Origin: Chelatococcus sp. HY11
GTDB lineage: Bacteria > Pseudomonadota > Alphaproteobacteria > Rhizobiales > Beijerinckiaceae
DNA: 64,000 nucleotides
Assembly (NCBI RefSeq): GCF_018398335.1
Contig: NZ_JAHBRX010000001.1
Coordinates: 3,774,001-3,838,000 of the forward strand
Direction of reading: 5' to 3'
A program made the translations under genes and the position numbers. Shown here one piece after another: positions 56,166-64,000 of the stretch. Within the stretch, counting starts at the first letter, position 1. Each line of letters begins with the position of its first letter. A model generated the notes under the pieces. That model saw only the letters and a list, made by a program, of their open reading frames with translations. It was not told the origin of the DNA and did not search any database.

Positions 56166-56321
56166 ATGGCCCAAGCCGCCGAAGCCAAAGCTCACCACGC
56201 GCCGCCGGCGATGGACTACGGTGAGCACGAGCGCACCTATCAAGGCTTCGTCGTCGGGGCGAAATGGGGAACCATCGCGGTCTGCGCCATACTCATTCTG
56301 ATGGCGATCTTCCTCCTCTGA
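56166..56321 (+). CDS. aa3-type cytochrome c oxidase subunit IV
   Basis: A 51-residue protein. DYGEHERTYQGFVVGAKWG followed by one membrane helix (TIAVCAILILMAIFLL) is the signature of the small subunit IV of alphaproteobacterial aa3 oxidases, a bitopic subunit in the inner membrane. The ATG has GAGGGA 8 bases upstream. It lies just before the transhydrogenase operon, away from the main oxidase genes, a common location in this order. Confidence 0.88.
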   Translation: MAQAAEAKAHHAPPAMDYGEHERTYQGFVVGAKWGTIAVCAILILMAIFLL

Positions 56322-56532
56322 TTTTGCAATTCGCTGATCGACAGATAGGGCCGGATCCCTGCCTCATGTGATGATCTGCACGTGGTGGTTGGATCGCTCG
56401 GGGTAGCCATGGGCTACAGGTCGTGACGCGCCTTTGCTGTTTCCGGGAGAGACGTCGGCACGTTCCTGATGGCCGACTATCCATCTCTCGCCGCCGTCCA
56501 AGCTGTTACCGTCGTTCTGGAGTGGTTCAACG

Positions 56533-57672
56533 ATGCTGATCGCCGTCCCCGCCGAGACCGAGCAGAATGAAGGGCGCGTTGCCGCGACGCCCGAGACGGT
56601 AAAGAAATTCCTGGGCCTCGGGGCCGAGGTGGTCGTGCAGAGCGGGGCTGGCCTGCGCTCCGGCTTGACCGATGCTGACTATACGGAAGCCGGCGCGCGT
56701 ATCGCGGCGACATCGGAAGAGACCTTGAGCGGCGCCGATGTGGTGCTGAAGGTGCGGCGGCCGAGCGTCACCGAGCTCCCGTTGATCAAGCGGGGCGCCC
56801 TCGTGATCGCCGTGCTCGATCCCTATGGTGACGATGCTGCCGTGAGGAGCTGGGCGGATGCCGGCATCTCGGCATTTTCCATGGAATTCATGCCGCGCAT
56901 TACCCGCGCGCAGGTGATGGACGTTCTGTCCTCGCAGGCCAATCTCGCGGGTTACCGCGCGGTCATCGACGCGGCCGCCGAATATGGACGGGCCTTGCCG
57001 ATGATGATGACGGCCGCCGGCACCGTTCCCGCCGCGCGTGCCTTCGTGATGGGCGCGGGTGTCGCCGGCCTCCAGGCCATCGCGACGGCGCGACGTCTGG
57101 GCGCGGTCGTTTCCGCGACCGACGTGCGTCCCGCCGCGAAGGAGCAGGTGGCCTCCCTCGGCGCCAAGTTCATCGCGGTCGAGGACGAGGAGTTCAAGGC
57201 GGCCGAGACGGCCGGCGGCTATGCCAAGCAGATGTCGGCCGAGTACCAGGCCAAGCAGGCCGAGCTCACCGCGAGCCACATTTCCAAGCAGGACATCGTC
57301 ATCACGACGGCGCTGATCCCCGGTCGTCCCGCGCCGAAGCTGATCACGGCCGCCATGGTGGCCTCGATGCGGCCGGGTTCGGTGATCATCGACCTCGCGG
57401 TCGAGCGCGGCGGCAATGTCGAGGGCGCGGTTCCCGGCGAGGTGGTGGTGACGCCGAACGGCGTGAAGATCGTCGGGCATCTCAACGTGCCGGGCCGTCT
57501 CGCCGCGACGGCATCGAGCCTCTATGCCAAGAACCTCTATGCCTTCGCCGAGACGCTGATCGACAAGGCGTCGAAGGCGCTGGCCGTGAACTGGGACGAC
57601 GAACTCGTGAAAGCGACGGCGCTGACACGGGACGGCGCCATCGTGCATCCGGCCTTCCTGCCGAAAGCCTGA
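56533..57672 (+). CDS. pntAA: Proton-translocating transhydrogenase subunit alpha, part 1
   Basis: 379 residues, the NAD(H)-binding domain I. MLIAVPAETEQNEGRVAATPETVKKF and YGRALPMMMTAAGTVPAARAFVMGAGVAGLQAIATA (Rossmann loop GAGVAG), then PGRPAPKLIT, match PntA/AlaDH-like N-terminal parts. This is the split form, with the membrane part encoded separately by pntAB. With PntAB and PntB it couples hydride transfer from NADH to NADP+ to proton entry. GGAG precedes the ATG. First gene of the operon. Confidence 0.95.
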   Translation: MLIAVPAETEQNEGRVAATPETVKKFLGLGAEVVVQSGAGLRSGLTDADYTEAGARIAATSEETLSGADVVLKVRRPSVTELPLIKRGALVIAVLDPYGDDAAVRSWADAGISAFSMEFMPRITRAQVMDVLSSQANLAGYRAVIDAAAEYGRALPMMMTAAGTVPAARAFVMGAGVAGLQAIATARRLGAVVSATDVRPAAKEQVASLGAKFIAVEDEEFKAAETAGGYAKQMSAEYQAKQAELTASHISKQDIVITTALIPGRPAPKLITAAMVASMRPGSVIIDLAVERGGNVEGAVPGEVVVTPNGVKIVGHLNVPGRLAATASSLYAKNLYAFAETLIDKASKALAVNWDDELVKATALTRDGAIVHPAFLPKA

Positions 57673-57749
57673 TGGCGACGAACCTGCCCCTTCTTCTCCG
57701 ATTTCCCTGACCACAGAACCACACCGGTATAAACGAGGGAGTGCGAGCG

Positions 57750-58199
57750 ATGGCCAATCTTACGCCGGAGGAAGCGCTCGAACGCGCCCGTGCGGCAGCT
57801 GACGCGGCCCGGCAGGCCGCCGAGGCAGCGCAGACCTATGCCGACTACGCCGCTGACATGGTGGGCAACGTGGCCCATGCGGCCACGGGCGGAGCGGTCG
57901 ACCCGACGGTTTTCCGCCTGGCGATCTTCGTGCTCGCGGTCTTCGTGGGCTACTATGTGGTCTGGTCGGTCACGCCGGCACTGCATACGCCATTGATGTC
58001 GGTCACCAACGCCATCTCGTCGGTGATCGTGGTGGGCGCTCTGCTTGCCGTGGGCGTCGCCGTGGCGCCTGAGCTCGGCGCCGGGCCCTGGTGGGCGAAA
58101 GTCTTCGGCTTCATCGCCTTGATCCTCGCCTCCATCAATATCTTCGGTGGCTTTCTGGTGACCCAGCGCATGCTCGCCATGTACAAGAAGAAGGGCTGA
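57750..58199 (+). CDS. pntAB: Proton-translocating transhydrogenase subunit alpha, part 2 (PntAB)
   Basis: 149 residues from the ATG at 57750 (a GTG at 57741 also opens the frame). An N-terminal Ala-rich helical stretch (about 5-45) precedes three to four membrane helices: [39 protein letters not shown] and [30 protein letters not shown]. It forms the membrane domain II together with PntB. The stop overlaps the pntB start as TGATG, so the genes are coupled. Confidence 0.93.
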   Translation: MANLTPEEALERARAAADAARQAAEAAQTYADYAADMVGNVAHAATGGAVDPTVFRLAIFVLAVFVGYYVVWSVTPALHTPLMSVTNAISSVIVVGALLAVGVAVAPELGAGPWWAKVFGFIALILASINIFGGFLVTQRMLAMYKKKG

Positions 58200-59602
58200 T
58201 GGACATGGCCGCCAATCTATCTGCGCTGCTCTATCTCGTCGCCGGCGTCCTCTTCATCCTGGCCTTGCGCGGCCTGTCGTCTCCGGCGACCTCCCGCCAA
58301 GGCAATCTCTATGGCATGATCGGCATGGGGATCGCGATCCTCACGACCATCGTGTTCCATCCGCCGGCGGATATCCTGAGCTGGCTGATCATCATCCTGG
58401 GCATGGCCATTGGTGGCGGCATCGGCGCGGTCGTGGCAAAACGCGTGCCCATGACCGCGATGCCGCAGCTCGTGGCTGCGTTCCACTCCGGCGTCGGCCT
58501 TGCCGCGGTGTTCGTCGCCGCAGGCGCACTTTATGCCCCAGAAGCCTTCGGCCTCGGGGCAGTCGGCACGATCCACGGCGGCAGCCTCGTCGAGATGTCG
58601 CTCGGCGTGGCGATCGGCGCGGTCACCTTCACGGGCTCGGTCATCGCGTTCCTGAAGCTTGATGGCCGCATGTCCGGCAAGCCGATCATGCTGCCGCAGC
58701 GCCATCTCCTGAATATCGCCCTTGGCGCGCTTCTTGTCGTCTTGATCGCCGTGTTCGTTGCCACCGAGAGCCATGTGGTCTTCTGGCTGATCGCGCTGGT
58801 CTCCTTCGTGCTCGGCGTCACGCTGATCATCCCGATCGGCGGCGCCGACATGCCGGTCGTCGTGTCCATGCTCAACTCCTATTCGGGGTGGGCGGCCGCC
58901 GGCATCGGCTTCACGCTCGGCAATCTGGCGCTGATCATCACCGGTGCGCTCGTCGGCTCTTCGGGCGCGATCCTGTCCTACATCATGTGCAAGGGCATGA
59001 ACCGCTCGTTCATCTCGGTCATCCTTGGCGGTTTCGGTGGTGACAGCGCGGCCGCGACCAGCGGTGCCGTCGAGACGCGGCCGGTCAAGCAGGGCTCGGC
59101 CGATGATGCTGCCTTCCTGATGAAGAACGCCGCCAAAGTCATCATCGTGCCGGGTTACGGCATGGCGGTGGCGCAGGCCCAGCATGCGCTGCGTGAAATG
59201 GCCGACAAGCTCAAGGAAGAGGGCGTCGAGGTCAAATATGCGATCCACCCGGTCGCTGGCCGCATGCCCGGCCATATGAACGTGCTTCTGGCCGAGGCCA
59301 ACGTGCCCTATGACGAGGTCTTCGAGCTGGAGGACATCAATTCGGAATTCGCGCAGGCCGATGTCGCCTTTGTCATCGGCGCGAATGACGTGACCAATCC
59401 GGCCGCCAAGACCGATCCCGCCTCGCCGATCTTCGGCATGCCGATCCTTGACGTCGAGAAGGCCAAGACGGTCCTCTTCATCAAGCGCGGCATGGGTTCC
59501 GGCTACGCGGGCGTGGAGAACGAGCTGTTCTTCAAGGACAACACCATGATGCTGTTTGGTGATGCCAAGAAGATGGTGGAGAATATCCTCAAGTCGCTGT
59601 GA
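58199..59602 (+). CDS. pntB: Proton-translocating transhydrogenase subunit beta
   Basis: 467 residues from the ATG overlapping the pntAB stop (TGATG). Nine or so membrane helices (about 1-270), then the NADP(H)-binding domain III with VPGYGMAVAQAQHALREM, AIHPVAGRMPGHMNVLLAEANVPYD and GANDVTNPAAKTDPASPIFGMPIL, the standard PntB ending. All family motifs are present. Last gene of the operon. Confidence 0.95.
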   Translation: MDMAANLSALLYLVAGVLFILALRGLSSPATSRQGNLYGMIGMGIAILTTIVFHPPADILSWLIIILGMAIGGGIGAVVAKRVPMTAMPQLVAAFHSGVGLAAVFVAAGALYAPEAFGLGAVGTIHGGSLVEMSLGVAIGAVTFTGSVIAFLKLDGRMSGKPIMLPQRHLLNIALGALLVVLIAVFVATESHVVFWLIALVSFVLGVTLIIPIGGADMPVVVSMLNSYSGWAAAGIGFTLGNLALIITGALVGSSGAILSYIMCKGMNRSFISVILGGFGGDSAAATSGAVETRPVKQGSADDAAFLMKNAAKVIIVPGYGMAVAQAQHALREMADKLKEEGVEVKYAIHPVAGRMPGHMNVLLAEANVPYDEVFELEDINSEFAQADVAFVIGANDVTNPAAKTDPASPIFGMPILDVEKAKTVLFIKRGMGSGYAGVENELFFKDNTMMLFGDAKKMVENILKSL

Positions 59603-59689
59603 CCGTCCGAGCTCCGCCGGACCGGGGACCGCAGCAGTGTTTCCGGTCCTGCCTTGACGGGGCCATGGTCGATACGGAAGGGAGGCCGC

Positions 59690-60715
59690 TTGTCGGACGC
59701 TCAGCATCCACCGGTGATGCCGCCTTCGCCGCCTCCCAATCTCCCGCCGCCACCGCCGGAGGGCTCTTTCCCCGGCCTGCCGCAGCGCCCGCCGGACGCG
59801 CCGCCGCGTGTCCGCCGCAACTGGCGGCGTCTTGTGGCGCTCGTCATCGGCGCGATCGCGCTGGCCTATCTCGCGGCGGTCGGCGCCCTCTACAGCCAGC
59901 AGCGGCATTATCTCTTCCCGCTTGATCCGGCGCGGACGGATCCGGTGGTCGCGGGTATCCCCGGGCTGGCTGAGACGACCATCAGCACCGAGGACGGTGA
60001 AACTCTGGTCGCCTGGGTTCTGCCTCCTCAGGAGGGCAAGCCCGTCCTTCTTTATTTCCATGGGCAAAGCGGCAATCTCGCGCGTCCCGGCCGGCTCGAC
60101 CGCTACAAGGCCTTGAGCGAGGATGGCGAGGGCCTGTTCATCGTCAGCTACCGCGGCTATGGCGGCTCTACGGGCAGCCCGTCCGAGGAAGGACTGCGGG
60201 CGGACGCGCGCGCCGCATACAAAGCCGCCGCTGAACGGTTCGGCGCCGAGCGCCTGGTTGCCTATGGCGAATCACTCGGCACCGGCGTCGCCGTGGGTCT
60301 CGCGGCGGAAGTCCCGCTCAAGGGTGTCATTCTGGAATCGCCCTACACCTCGACCGCCGAGGTCGGCGCGGCGCGCTACCCCTGGGCGCCGGTCAAGCTC
60401 CTGATGCGCGACCCGTTCCGGTCGGATGAGCTGATCGGCAAGATACGCGCCCCGCTCCTCATCCTGCACGGGCTCCAGGACCACATCATCCCCTACGCGC
60501 AAGGCGTTGCGCTGTTCAACCTGGCGCCGGGGCCGAAGCGGCTGGTCTCGTTTGTGGGCGGGGGACATGTGGACCTGCCGGACCACGGCTCCATCCCCCA
60601 GATAACCATGTTCCTGCGGGATATCGACGGCGCGACGCCGCTGCCGGAGGCACAGACTCGCGTTGTCAGGGAAATCCTGGACGCGCCGGAGCCGGCGCCT
60701 CAGGGCCAGAAGTAA
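59690..60715 (+). CDS. Alpha/beta hydrolase, Bem46/YfhR-like, membrane-anchored
   Basis: About 341 residues from a TTG at 59690, with GGGAGG 5 bases upstream; another TTG at 59654 would add 12. A Pro-rich N-terminus (about 5-40), one membrane helix (LVALVIGAIALAYLAAVGALY), then the hydrolase domain: YFHGQSGNLARPGRLDRY, nucleophile elbow YGESLGTGV (Ser), LHGLQDHIIPY (Asp) and GGGHVDL (His), so the triad is complete. Such proteins are membrane-bound hydrolases of unknown substrate. It follows pntB by about 90 bases, perhaps on the same transcript. Confidence 0.88.
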   Translation: MSDAQHPPVMPPSPPPNLPPPPPEGSFPGLPQRPPDAPPRVRRNWRRLVALVIGAIALAYLAAVGALYSQQRHYLFPLDPARTDPVVAGIPGLAETTISTEDGETLVAWVLPPQEGKPVLLYFHGQSGNLARPGRLDRYKALSEDGEGLFIVSYRGYGGSTGSPSEEGLRADARAAYKAAAERFGAERLVAYGESLGTGVAVGLAAEVPLKGVILESPYTSTAEVGAARYPWAPVKLLMRDPFRSDELIGKIRAPLLILHGLQDHIIPYAQGVALFNLAPGPKRLVSFVGGGHVDLPDHGSIPQITMFLRDIDGATPLPEAQTRVVREILDAPEPAPQGQK

Positions 60716-60892
60716 CATTCCGGGCGCCGAGCGCGGCTCTTTGTGGAAACCAGGGGATAAGGCTTCGCGGCGGCAGGCCTGTCCGTGGGTGTCCCCCATA
60801 GGCGAGGACGAATCGAATCTCACTCGCTGGGGCAGTGGCTTTCCGAATGCGGGCAGGGCGCGTGCGGGCGGGATGACGACCGCCTCACAATA

Positions 60893-60920
60893 AAAGAGCA
60901 CCGGCTGGTATGTCCGGTGC
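60893..60920 (-). terminator. Rho-independent terminator, minus strand
   Basis: On the minus strand GCACCGG (60920-60914) pairs with CCGGTGC (60904-60898), followed by TCTTTTATT. It lies about 130 bases after the stop of the DUF465 gene. On the plus strand it can also act as the stem after the hydrolase gene. Confidence 0.7.
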
Positions 60921-61050
60921 CCGAAATATGGAGGAGGGGGAGGCCTCCTCTGACCGGAGCCATCATCCCATCTGCGCGCAAAGCTGCGGCGCGGGACATG
61001 ACGGCTCGGAAGCGAAGCTAATTAAGGATTTCCTAATGTTAAGGACATTC

Positions 61051-61242
61051 CTAATGTAAGGACTTGGACGCCATGCCATGCTGCAATTGCTCTAGCTCGT
61101 CCTTGAGCTGGAGTTTTTTGCGTTTGAGCTCGGCCACCTTGAGTGTGCTGGCATTAGACGGGCTCGCGAGTGTCGATTGTATCTCCTCCTCGAGGGCCTG
61201 ATGCCGCCTCTTGAGCTCCATGATATGGGCCTGCAAAGACAT
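61051..61242 (-). CDS. DUF465 (YdcH-like) small protein
   Basis: 63 residues from the ATG at 61242 (GGAGAGGAGA upstream); the open frame extends to 61326 but that part is not conserved. The sequence is almost entirely helical and charged (HIMELKRRHQALEEEIQ, LKVAELKRKKLQLKDELEQL), the two-helix DUF465 hairpin. Function is unknown. It is followed by an intrinsic terminator. Confidence 0.88.
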   Translation of the reverse strand: MSLQAHIMELKRRHQALEEEIQSTLASPSNASTLKVAELKRKKLQLKDELEQLQHGMASKSLH

Positions 61243-61406
61243 CGGACTATCTCCTCTCCTTAAGAGCAGTGACGACAGCAGTGTGACACAACGGACAGCG
61301 GCTGTGGAGCCTCGGGTCTCGCACATTGCGAAATCTTTGTGACGCTTCTTGGCGTGCAGCCCCTTGAATAGTGCGCTGATGCCCTATATAGGGACGGTCA
61401 CTGAAC

Positions 61407-61482
61407 GCTCCCTTCGTCTAGCGGTCTAGGACGTCGCCCTCTCACGGCGAAAACAGGGGTTCGATTCCCCTAGGGAGCGCCA
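61407..61482 (+). tRNA. tRNA-Glu (anticodon CTC)
   Basis: A cloverleaf can be drawn. The acceptor stem GCTCCCT (61407-61413) pairs with AGGGAGC (61472-61478), followed by discriminator G and an encoded CCA. The D-arm contains TAGCGGTCTAGGA, the anticodon loop is CTCTCAC, and the T-loop is TTCGATT within GGGGTTCGATTCCCC. The anticodon CTC reads GAG, so Glu. 76 bases, close to the tRNA-Glu consensus of alphaproteobacteria. Confidence 0.95.
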
Positions 61483-62053
61483 GTATTTCAAGGGTTTAGC
61501 GGGTGACGCTCGACGACCCCTCCCTCTTCCTCTTCTCCCCATTTTTGTGATGCCGGCGCCGTTTTCGGCCGTTCGCCATGATGCGAACTTTTGATACGGG
61601 CTCACGGAAATTTTTTTACACCGGCAGAGGCTGCACGCGATCGCGGCGCCCGATCGACATGCCGATCGCGGCCTTTCCTTGGGCGAGATAGATTTCGCCG
61701 GGTTCCAGTGTCTAGTTGTTTTCATATATAAATTCGCGATAATCCCGAAGTTTGCGAATTAATCCTGTATTATTTTCTATTTCAAATTTATTTATTTAGA
61801 CTTAAACATAGCATTTGAAATGTTATAAACTTGAATATTTTATTCATTATTTATTTTGAAGGTTTCTCTGAATTTTATAATGATCATAATTGAAGTTCGT
61901 GCATTTATGGCCTGATCATTACTGCATGGCTCCGCGCCGGATGTTCACTGACAATGCAGTTCTTGACCTGGATCAAATTCTGCGCTGATATAGTTCTATG
62001 TAAAGCATATGTCTTCTATTAGAAGACAAACAGAAGCGCGATCAAAGTCACCC
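61483..62053. other. AT-rich region downstream of tRNA-Glu, no gene recognised
   Basis: After about 240 bases of ordinary composition, 61720-61920 is extremely AT-rich, with no convincing coding frame. Location right after a tRNA gene is typical for integration scars, but no attachment-site repeat of the tRNA 3' end was found. It contains the promoter of the IclR gene at 62054. Confidence 0.5.
62011..62027. promoter_or_regulatory. Palindromic operator candidate before the second IclR gene
   Basis: GTCTTCTATTAGAAGAC is a perfect inverted repeat (7-base arms, 3-base centre) ending 26 bases before the ATG at 62054. The alternative ATG at 62009 would put it inside the gene, one reason for choosing 62054. 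The layout mirrors the first IclR gene. Confidence 0.45.
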
Positions 62054-62779
62054 ATGGCAGTTCGTTCTCTCTCCACGGTTTTGAAAACGCTTGCCGTTCT
62101 TGATGCGGCGGGGCGGTCCGATCGTCCCTTGCGGCTTGTCGATTTCTGTCGCGCGACAGGAGAGGCGAGGGGCGCGGTCTATCAGCGGCTGGTGACCCTG
62201 ATCGAGGCGGGATGGATCGAAGCGACCGACGAGGGCACCTATCGATTGTCGTTGCGCATCGTGCCCTATGCCAACCGCGCGCTCGACCAGGCGAGCCTTG
62301 GGACGCGGCTCGCGGATGTGCTGCAGCAGATCGTCGTTGATACCGGCGAAACCGCTTCGCTCGCGGTGCTCGAGGATGGCGAGGCCGTCATCGTCCAGCG
62401 CGTGGAATCGAAGGGCATCCTGCGGTCCGACCTGCGGGTCGGCAAGCGTCTGGAACTGGCGCGCACGGCGCTTGGGCGTGCCCTCGCCGCCTATGCGCAG
62501 CCAGAGATTCTGGCGCATCTCGCCGAGCTCGGGGTGGATCTTCCTCCCGAGGAGGTGATGCGTGAGGTGCGCGAGCAGGGCTACTCCGTGTCCGTTCTCT
62601 CAGGCCCGCGCACGGTCTCGGCTGTGGCGAGCCCGATCTTCGACAGCCGCGGCCACTGCATCGGCGCCATTTCGGTGTCCGGGCCGACGGCTGGTTTCGA
62701 CAAGGACAAATGCGCGCGCGCGGCCGTCGCGGCCGCCGAACGCGCCAATTCACGCTTGATGGGAATGGCTGCCGAATGA
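62054..62779 (+). CDS. IclR family transcriptional regulator
   Basis: 241 residues from the ATG at 62054; ATG 62009 would add 15. N-terminal winged helix (LSTVLKTLAVLDAAG, GEARGAVYQRLVTLIEAGWI) and a C-terminal effector domain (GKRLELARTALGRALAAY, REQGYSVSV, CIGAISVSGPTAGFD). Its stop overlaps the next start as ATGA, so it is co-translated with the unrecognised gene, which is unusual for an IclR regulator and suggests a shared pathway. Confidence 0.88.
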   Translation: MAVRSLSTVLKTLAVLDAAGRSDRPLRLVDFCRATGEARGAVYQRLVTLIEAGWIEATDEGTYRLSLRIVPYANRALDQASLGTRLADVLQQIVVDTGETASLAVLEDGEAVIVQRVESKGILRSDLRVGKRLELARTALGRALAAYAQPEILAHLAELGVDLPPEEVMREVREQGYSVSVLSGPRTVSAVASPIFDSRGHCIGAISVSGPTAGFDKDKCARAAVAAAERANSRLMGMAAE

Positions 62780-64000
62780 TGGCTCTAGACACACGCCCGG
62801 CCGACCCGGCGTTCGACATCGCTGCCTTGATGCGCGCGCCAGCGCGCATCATGCGGCCGGAAAAGCTGGCGGCGTTCCAGCCGTCGCGATTGAGCGCCTC
62901 CCGCGCGCTGATGAGCCAGGCCGTGCGGCAGAAGTGGTCTATCCATCGCCGGCGCTTCGACATCGATGCTACCGGCCGCGGCGTCGCCGACTATCGTATC
63001 GACATCGGCGGCTGGCGCTTCTCCTTCCCGGTCTATTCCTTCGCGCCCTCGAAGGAGGGGCGGACGGGCCGAATCATCGGCCGCGCCTGGGACATGATGG
63101 GCGCGCTCGTCGAGGGCGACATGTCCGCCGAGGATTTCGAGACCACGGGACGGGAGCTTCCCAAGCTCTATGAGGGCCGCGCGACACCCGGCACGCTGAT
63201 CTGGTGCCGCTCGAACCGCAGCGGCCGTTTCTTCAACACGGCGCAGCAAGCTCTTGCGCAAGGCCGCCAGCCGGATGTCGCGGCCCTCGCGCAGAGCTGC
63301 TACCTCATGCGCAACACCGGCCTCGACGGCAACGGCACCTTTGGCACCAAGACCTTCCTGACTTACGAGAAGGACCACCCGCTGCGTTGGTCACTCTCCG
63401 CCCAGATGCTGTGCGCCTACATGATGCGGGTCTTTGCGCAGGATCTCGTGCATCACCTCGCGCGTCTCGCCAATCCGGCGGCGCCCGAGCTGGCGCCGGA
63501 GCTTCGCCGCTTCCTCGGTGTGGGCAACGGCTCGGCGCTGGGGCTGATGCTGTTCGTCAACAACCACCCCCGGCTGATCGATCGCTGGATCGGCATCCGC
63601 GAGACGGCGCTGGCCCATGCCAAGAGCGTGGCCCTCTCGCCCGACGGCCGGGAACTCGCCCTGCTGCTCGGTCTCATCGACAAGGCGATCGTCTTCCGCC
63701 AGCAAGACCGTGCGGAATATGAGGCGTTGACGGCGAGCGAGGTCATCGCCGAGGACCTCGTCGTGGTCCGCGACGCCCTTTGCCGTCTCCAGGCGCGCGT
63801 CGGGGCCGGCGAAGTCCTGCCCGAGCGGCCGTTGTGCGATCTCTGCGAGGGGCTTGAAGGCCGCATCGCTCCCGAAGCGCTGGAAACGCTTCATTCCATC
63901 CTGATCGAGCTGGTGCCCGATGTCGCCAACAGCTTGGCCGCGACGCTCGTGCTCGACGAGGAACTGACCGGGCGGCCGGAGATGCCTGTCAGCCGGCTGC
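62776..64000 (+). CDS. Unrecognised protein, runs off the window end
   Basis: At least 408 codons from the ATG at 62776 (or 62779), with no stop before 64000. I do not recognise the family. Visible features: an Arg-rich N-terminal region; an alpha/beta-like stretch (VADYRIDIGGWRFSFPVYSF); GTLIWCRSNRSGRFFNTAQQ; and a conserved-looking NTGLDGNGTFGTKTFL, where the Gly-rich GNGTFG could bind a ligand. It is cytoplasmic by appearance, with no signal peptide. The ATGA overlap with the IclR gene implies regulation or sensing of its substrate by that regulator. Confidence 0.75.
   Translation, partial: MMALDTRPADPAFDIAALMRAPARIMRPEKLAAFQPSRLSASRALMSQAVRQKWSIHRRRFDIDATGRGVADYRIDIGGWRFSFPVYSFAPSKEGRTGRIIGRAWDMMGALVEGDMSAEDFETTGRELPKLYEGRATPGTLIWCRSNRSGRFFNTAQQALAQGRQPDVAALAQSCYLMRNTGLDGNGTFGTKTFLTYEKDHPLRWSLSAQMLCAYMMRVFAQDLVHHLARLANPAAPELAPELRRFLGVGNGSALGLMLFVNNHPRLIDRWIGIRETALAHAKSVALSPDGRELALLLGLIDKAIVFRQQDRAEYEALTASEVIAEDLVVVRDALCRLQARVGAGEVLPERPLCDLCEGLEGRIAPEALETLHSILIELVPDVANSLAATLVLDEELTGRPEMPVSRL

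Noticed and set aside
54602-56188. A 528-codon minus-strand frame
   Set aside because: Antisense to the AarF/UbiB gene; composition is typical of a shadow frame.
58217-60067. A 616-codon open frame on the minus strand
   Set aside because: It is antisense to pntB and the hydrolase gene, both with complete family motifs; its His/Asp/Arg-rich translation is a codon-bias shadow.
61407-61482. tRNA gene as an attachment site with an intact neighbouring integrase
   Set aside because: No integrase and no second copy of the tRNA 3' end could be seen inside the window.
61426-61725. Minus-strand frame covering the tRNA, reading SLGESNPCFRRERATS
   Set aside because: This phrase is the well-known false translation of the antisense of tRNA genes.

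Overview
The window is GC-rich chromosomal DNA of an alphaproteobacterium, most likely of the order Hyphomicrobiales (Rhizobiales). The evidence is the set of genes and their order: ftsE-ftsX-ydcF-plsC; hpt plus a receiver-only regulator; ubiG / lysC-ptsP-prfA-prmC-DUF4167-clpB; an aa3 oxidase subunit IV before pntAA-pntAB-pntB; an NdvA-type glucan exporter; an HPF protein fused to a cold-shock domain; and RIME-like palindromic intergenic repeats. The genus cannot be fixed from the sequence alone.

1-24.4 kb is accessory. It opens with a truncated tripartite-tricarboxylate binding protein divergent from an IclR regulator; matching palindromes sit before both genes. Next come an IS5-type transposase scrap, an unrecognised gene with an HUH-like motif whose start codon lies in a perfect inverted repeat, and a divergent AraC/SDR pair. 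Two dead tyrosine recombinases follow, then a TRAP operon (TAXI binding protein, fused permease, DUF1850). From 10.8 to 12.45 kb lies a gene graveyard: frameshifted nhaA, a GMC/enolase-superfamily chimera and an IS3 remnant. It is enclosed with a HerA-like ATPase gene by two nearly identical 104-bp repeats in opposite orientation. At 14.6-23.9 kb a LacI regulator, a luciferase-like monooxygenase, a peptide-type ABC transporter (its second permease and both ATPases fused in one 836-residue chain) and two divergent, overlapping genes of unknown function form a candidate uptake and catabolic locus.

24.4-60.7 kb is mostly core chromosome. It holds a VOC protein, an MBL hydrolase, HPF-CSD, a CAP lipoprotein, a large MscS channel, NdvA, an MFS exporter, DUF2125, ChaC, the ftsEX cluster, hpt with a response regulator, TspO, an orphan BRO-N protein, an EamA exporter, UbiG, LysC, PtsP, PrfA/PrmC, DUF4167, ClpB, an AarF/UbiB kinase-like protein, cytochrome oxidase subunit IV, the transhydrogenase operon and an alpha/beta hydrolase.

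60.7-64 kb carries a DUF465 gene with its own terminator, tRNA-Glu(CTC), a strongly AT-rich stretch, and a second IclR gene overlapping an unrecognised gene that runs off the window end.

Coding calls rest on reading translated sequence against remembered families. No database search was run, so names of weakly conserved genes are inferences.
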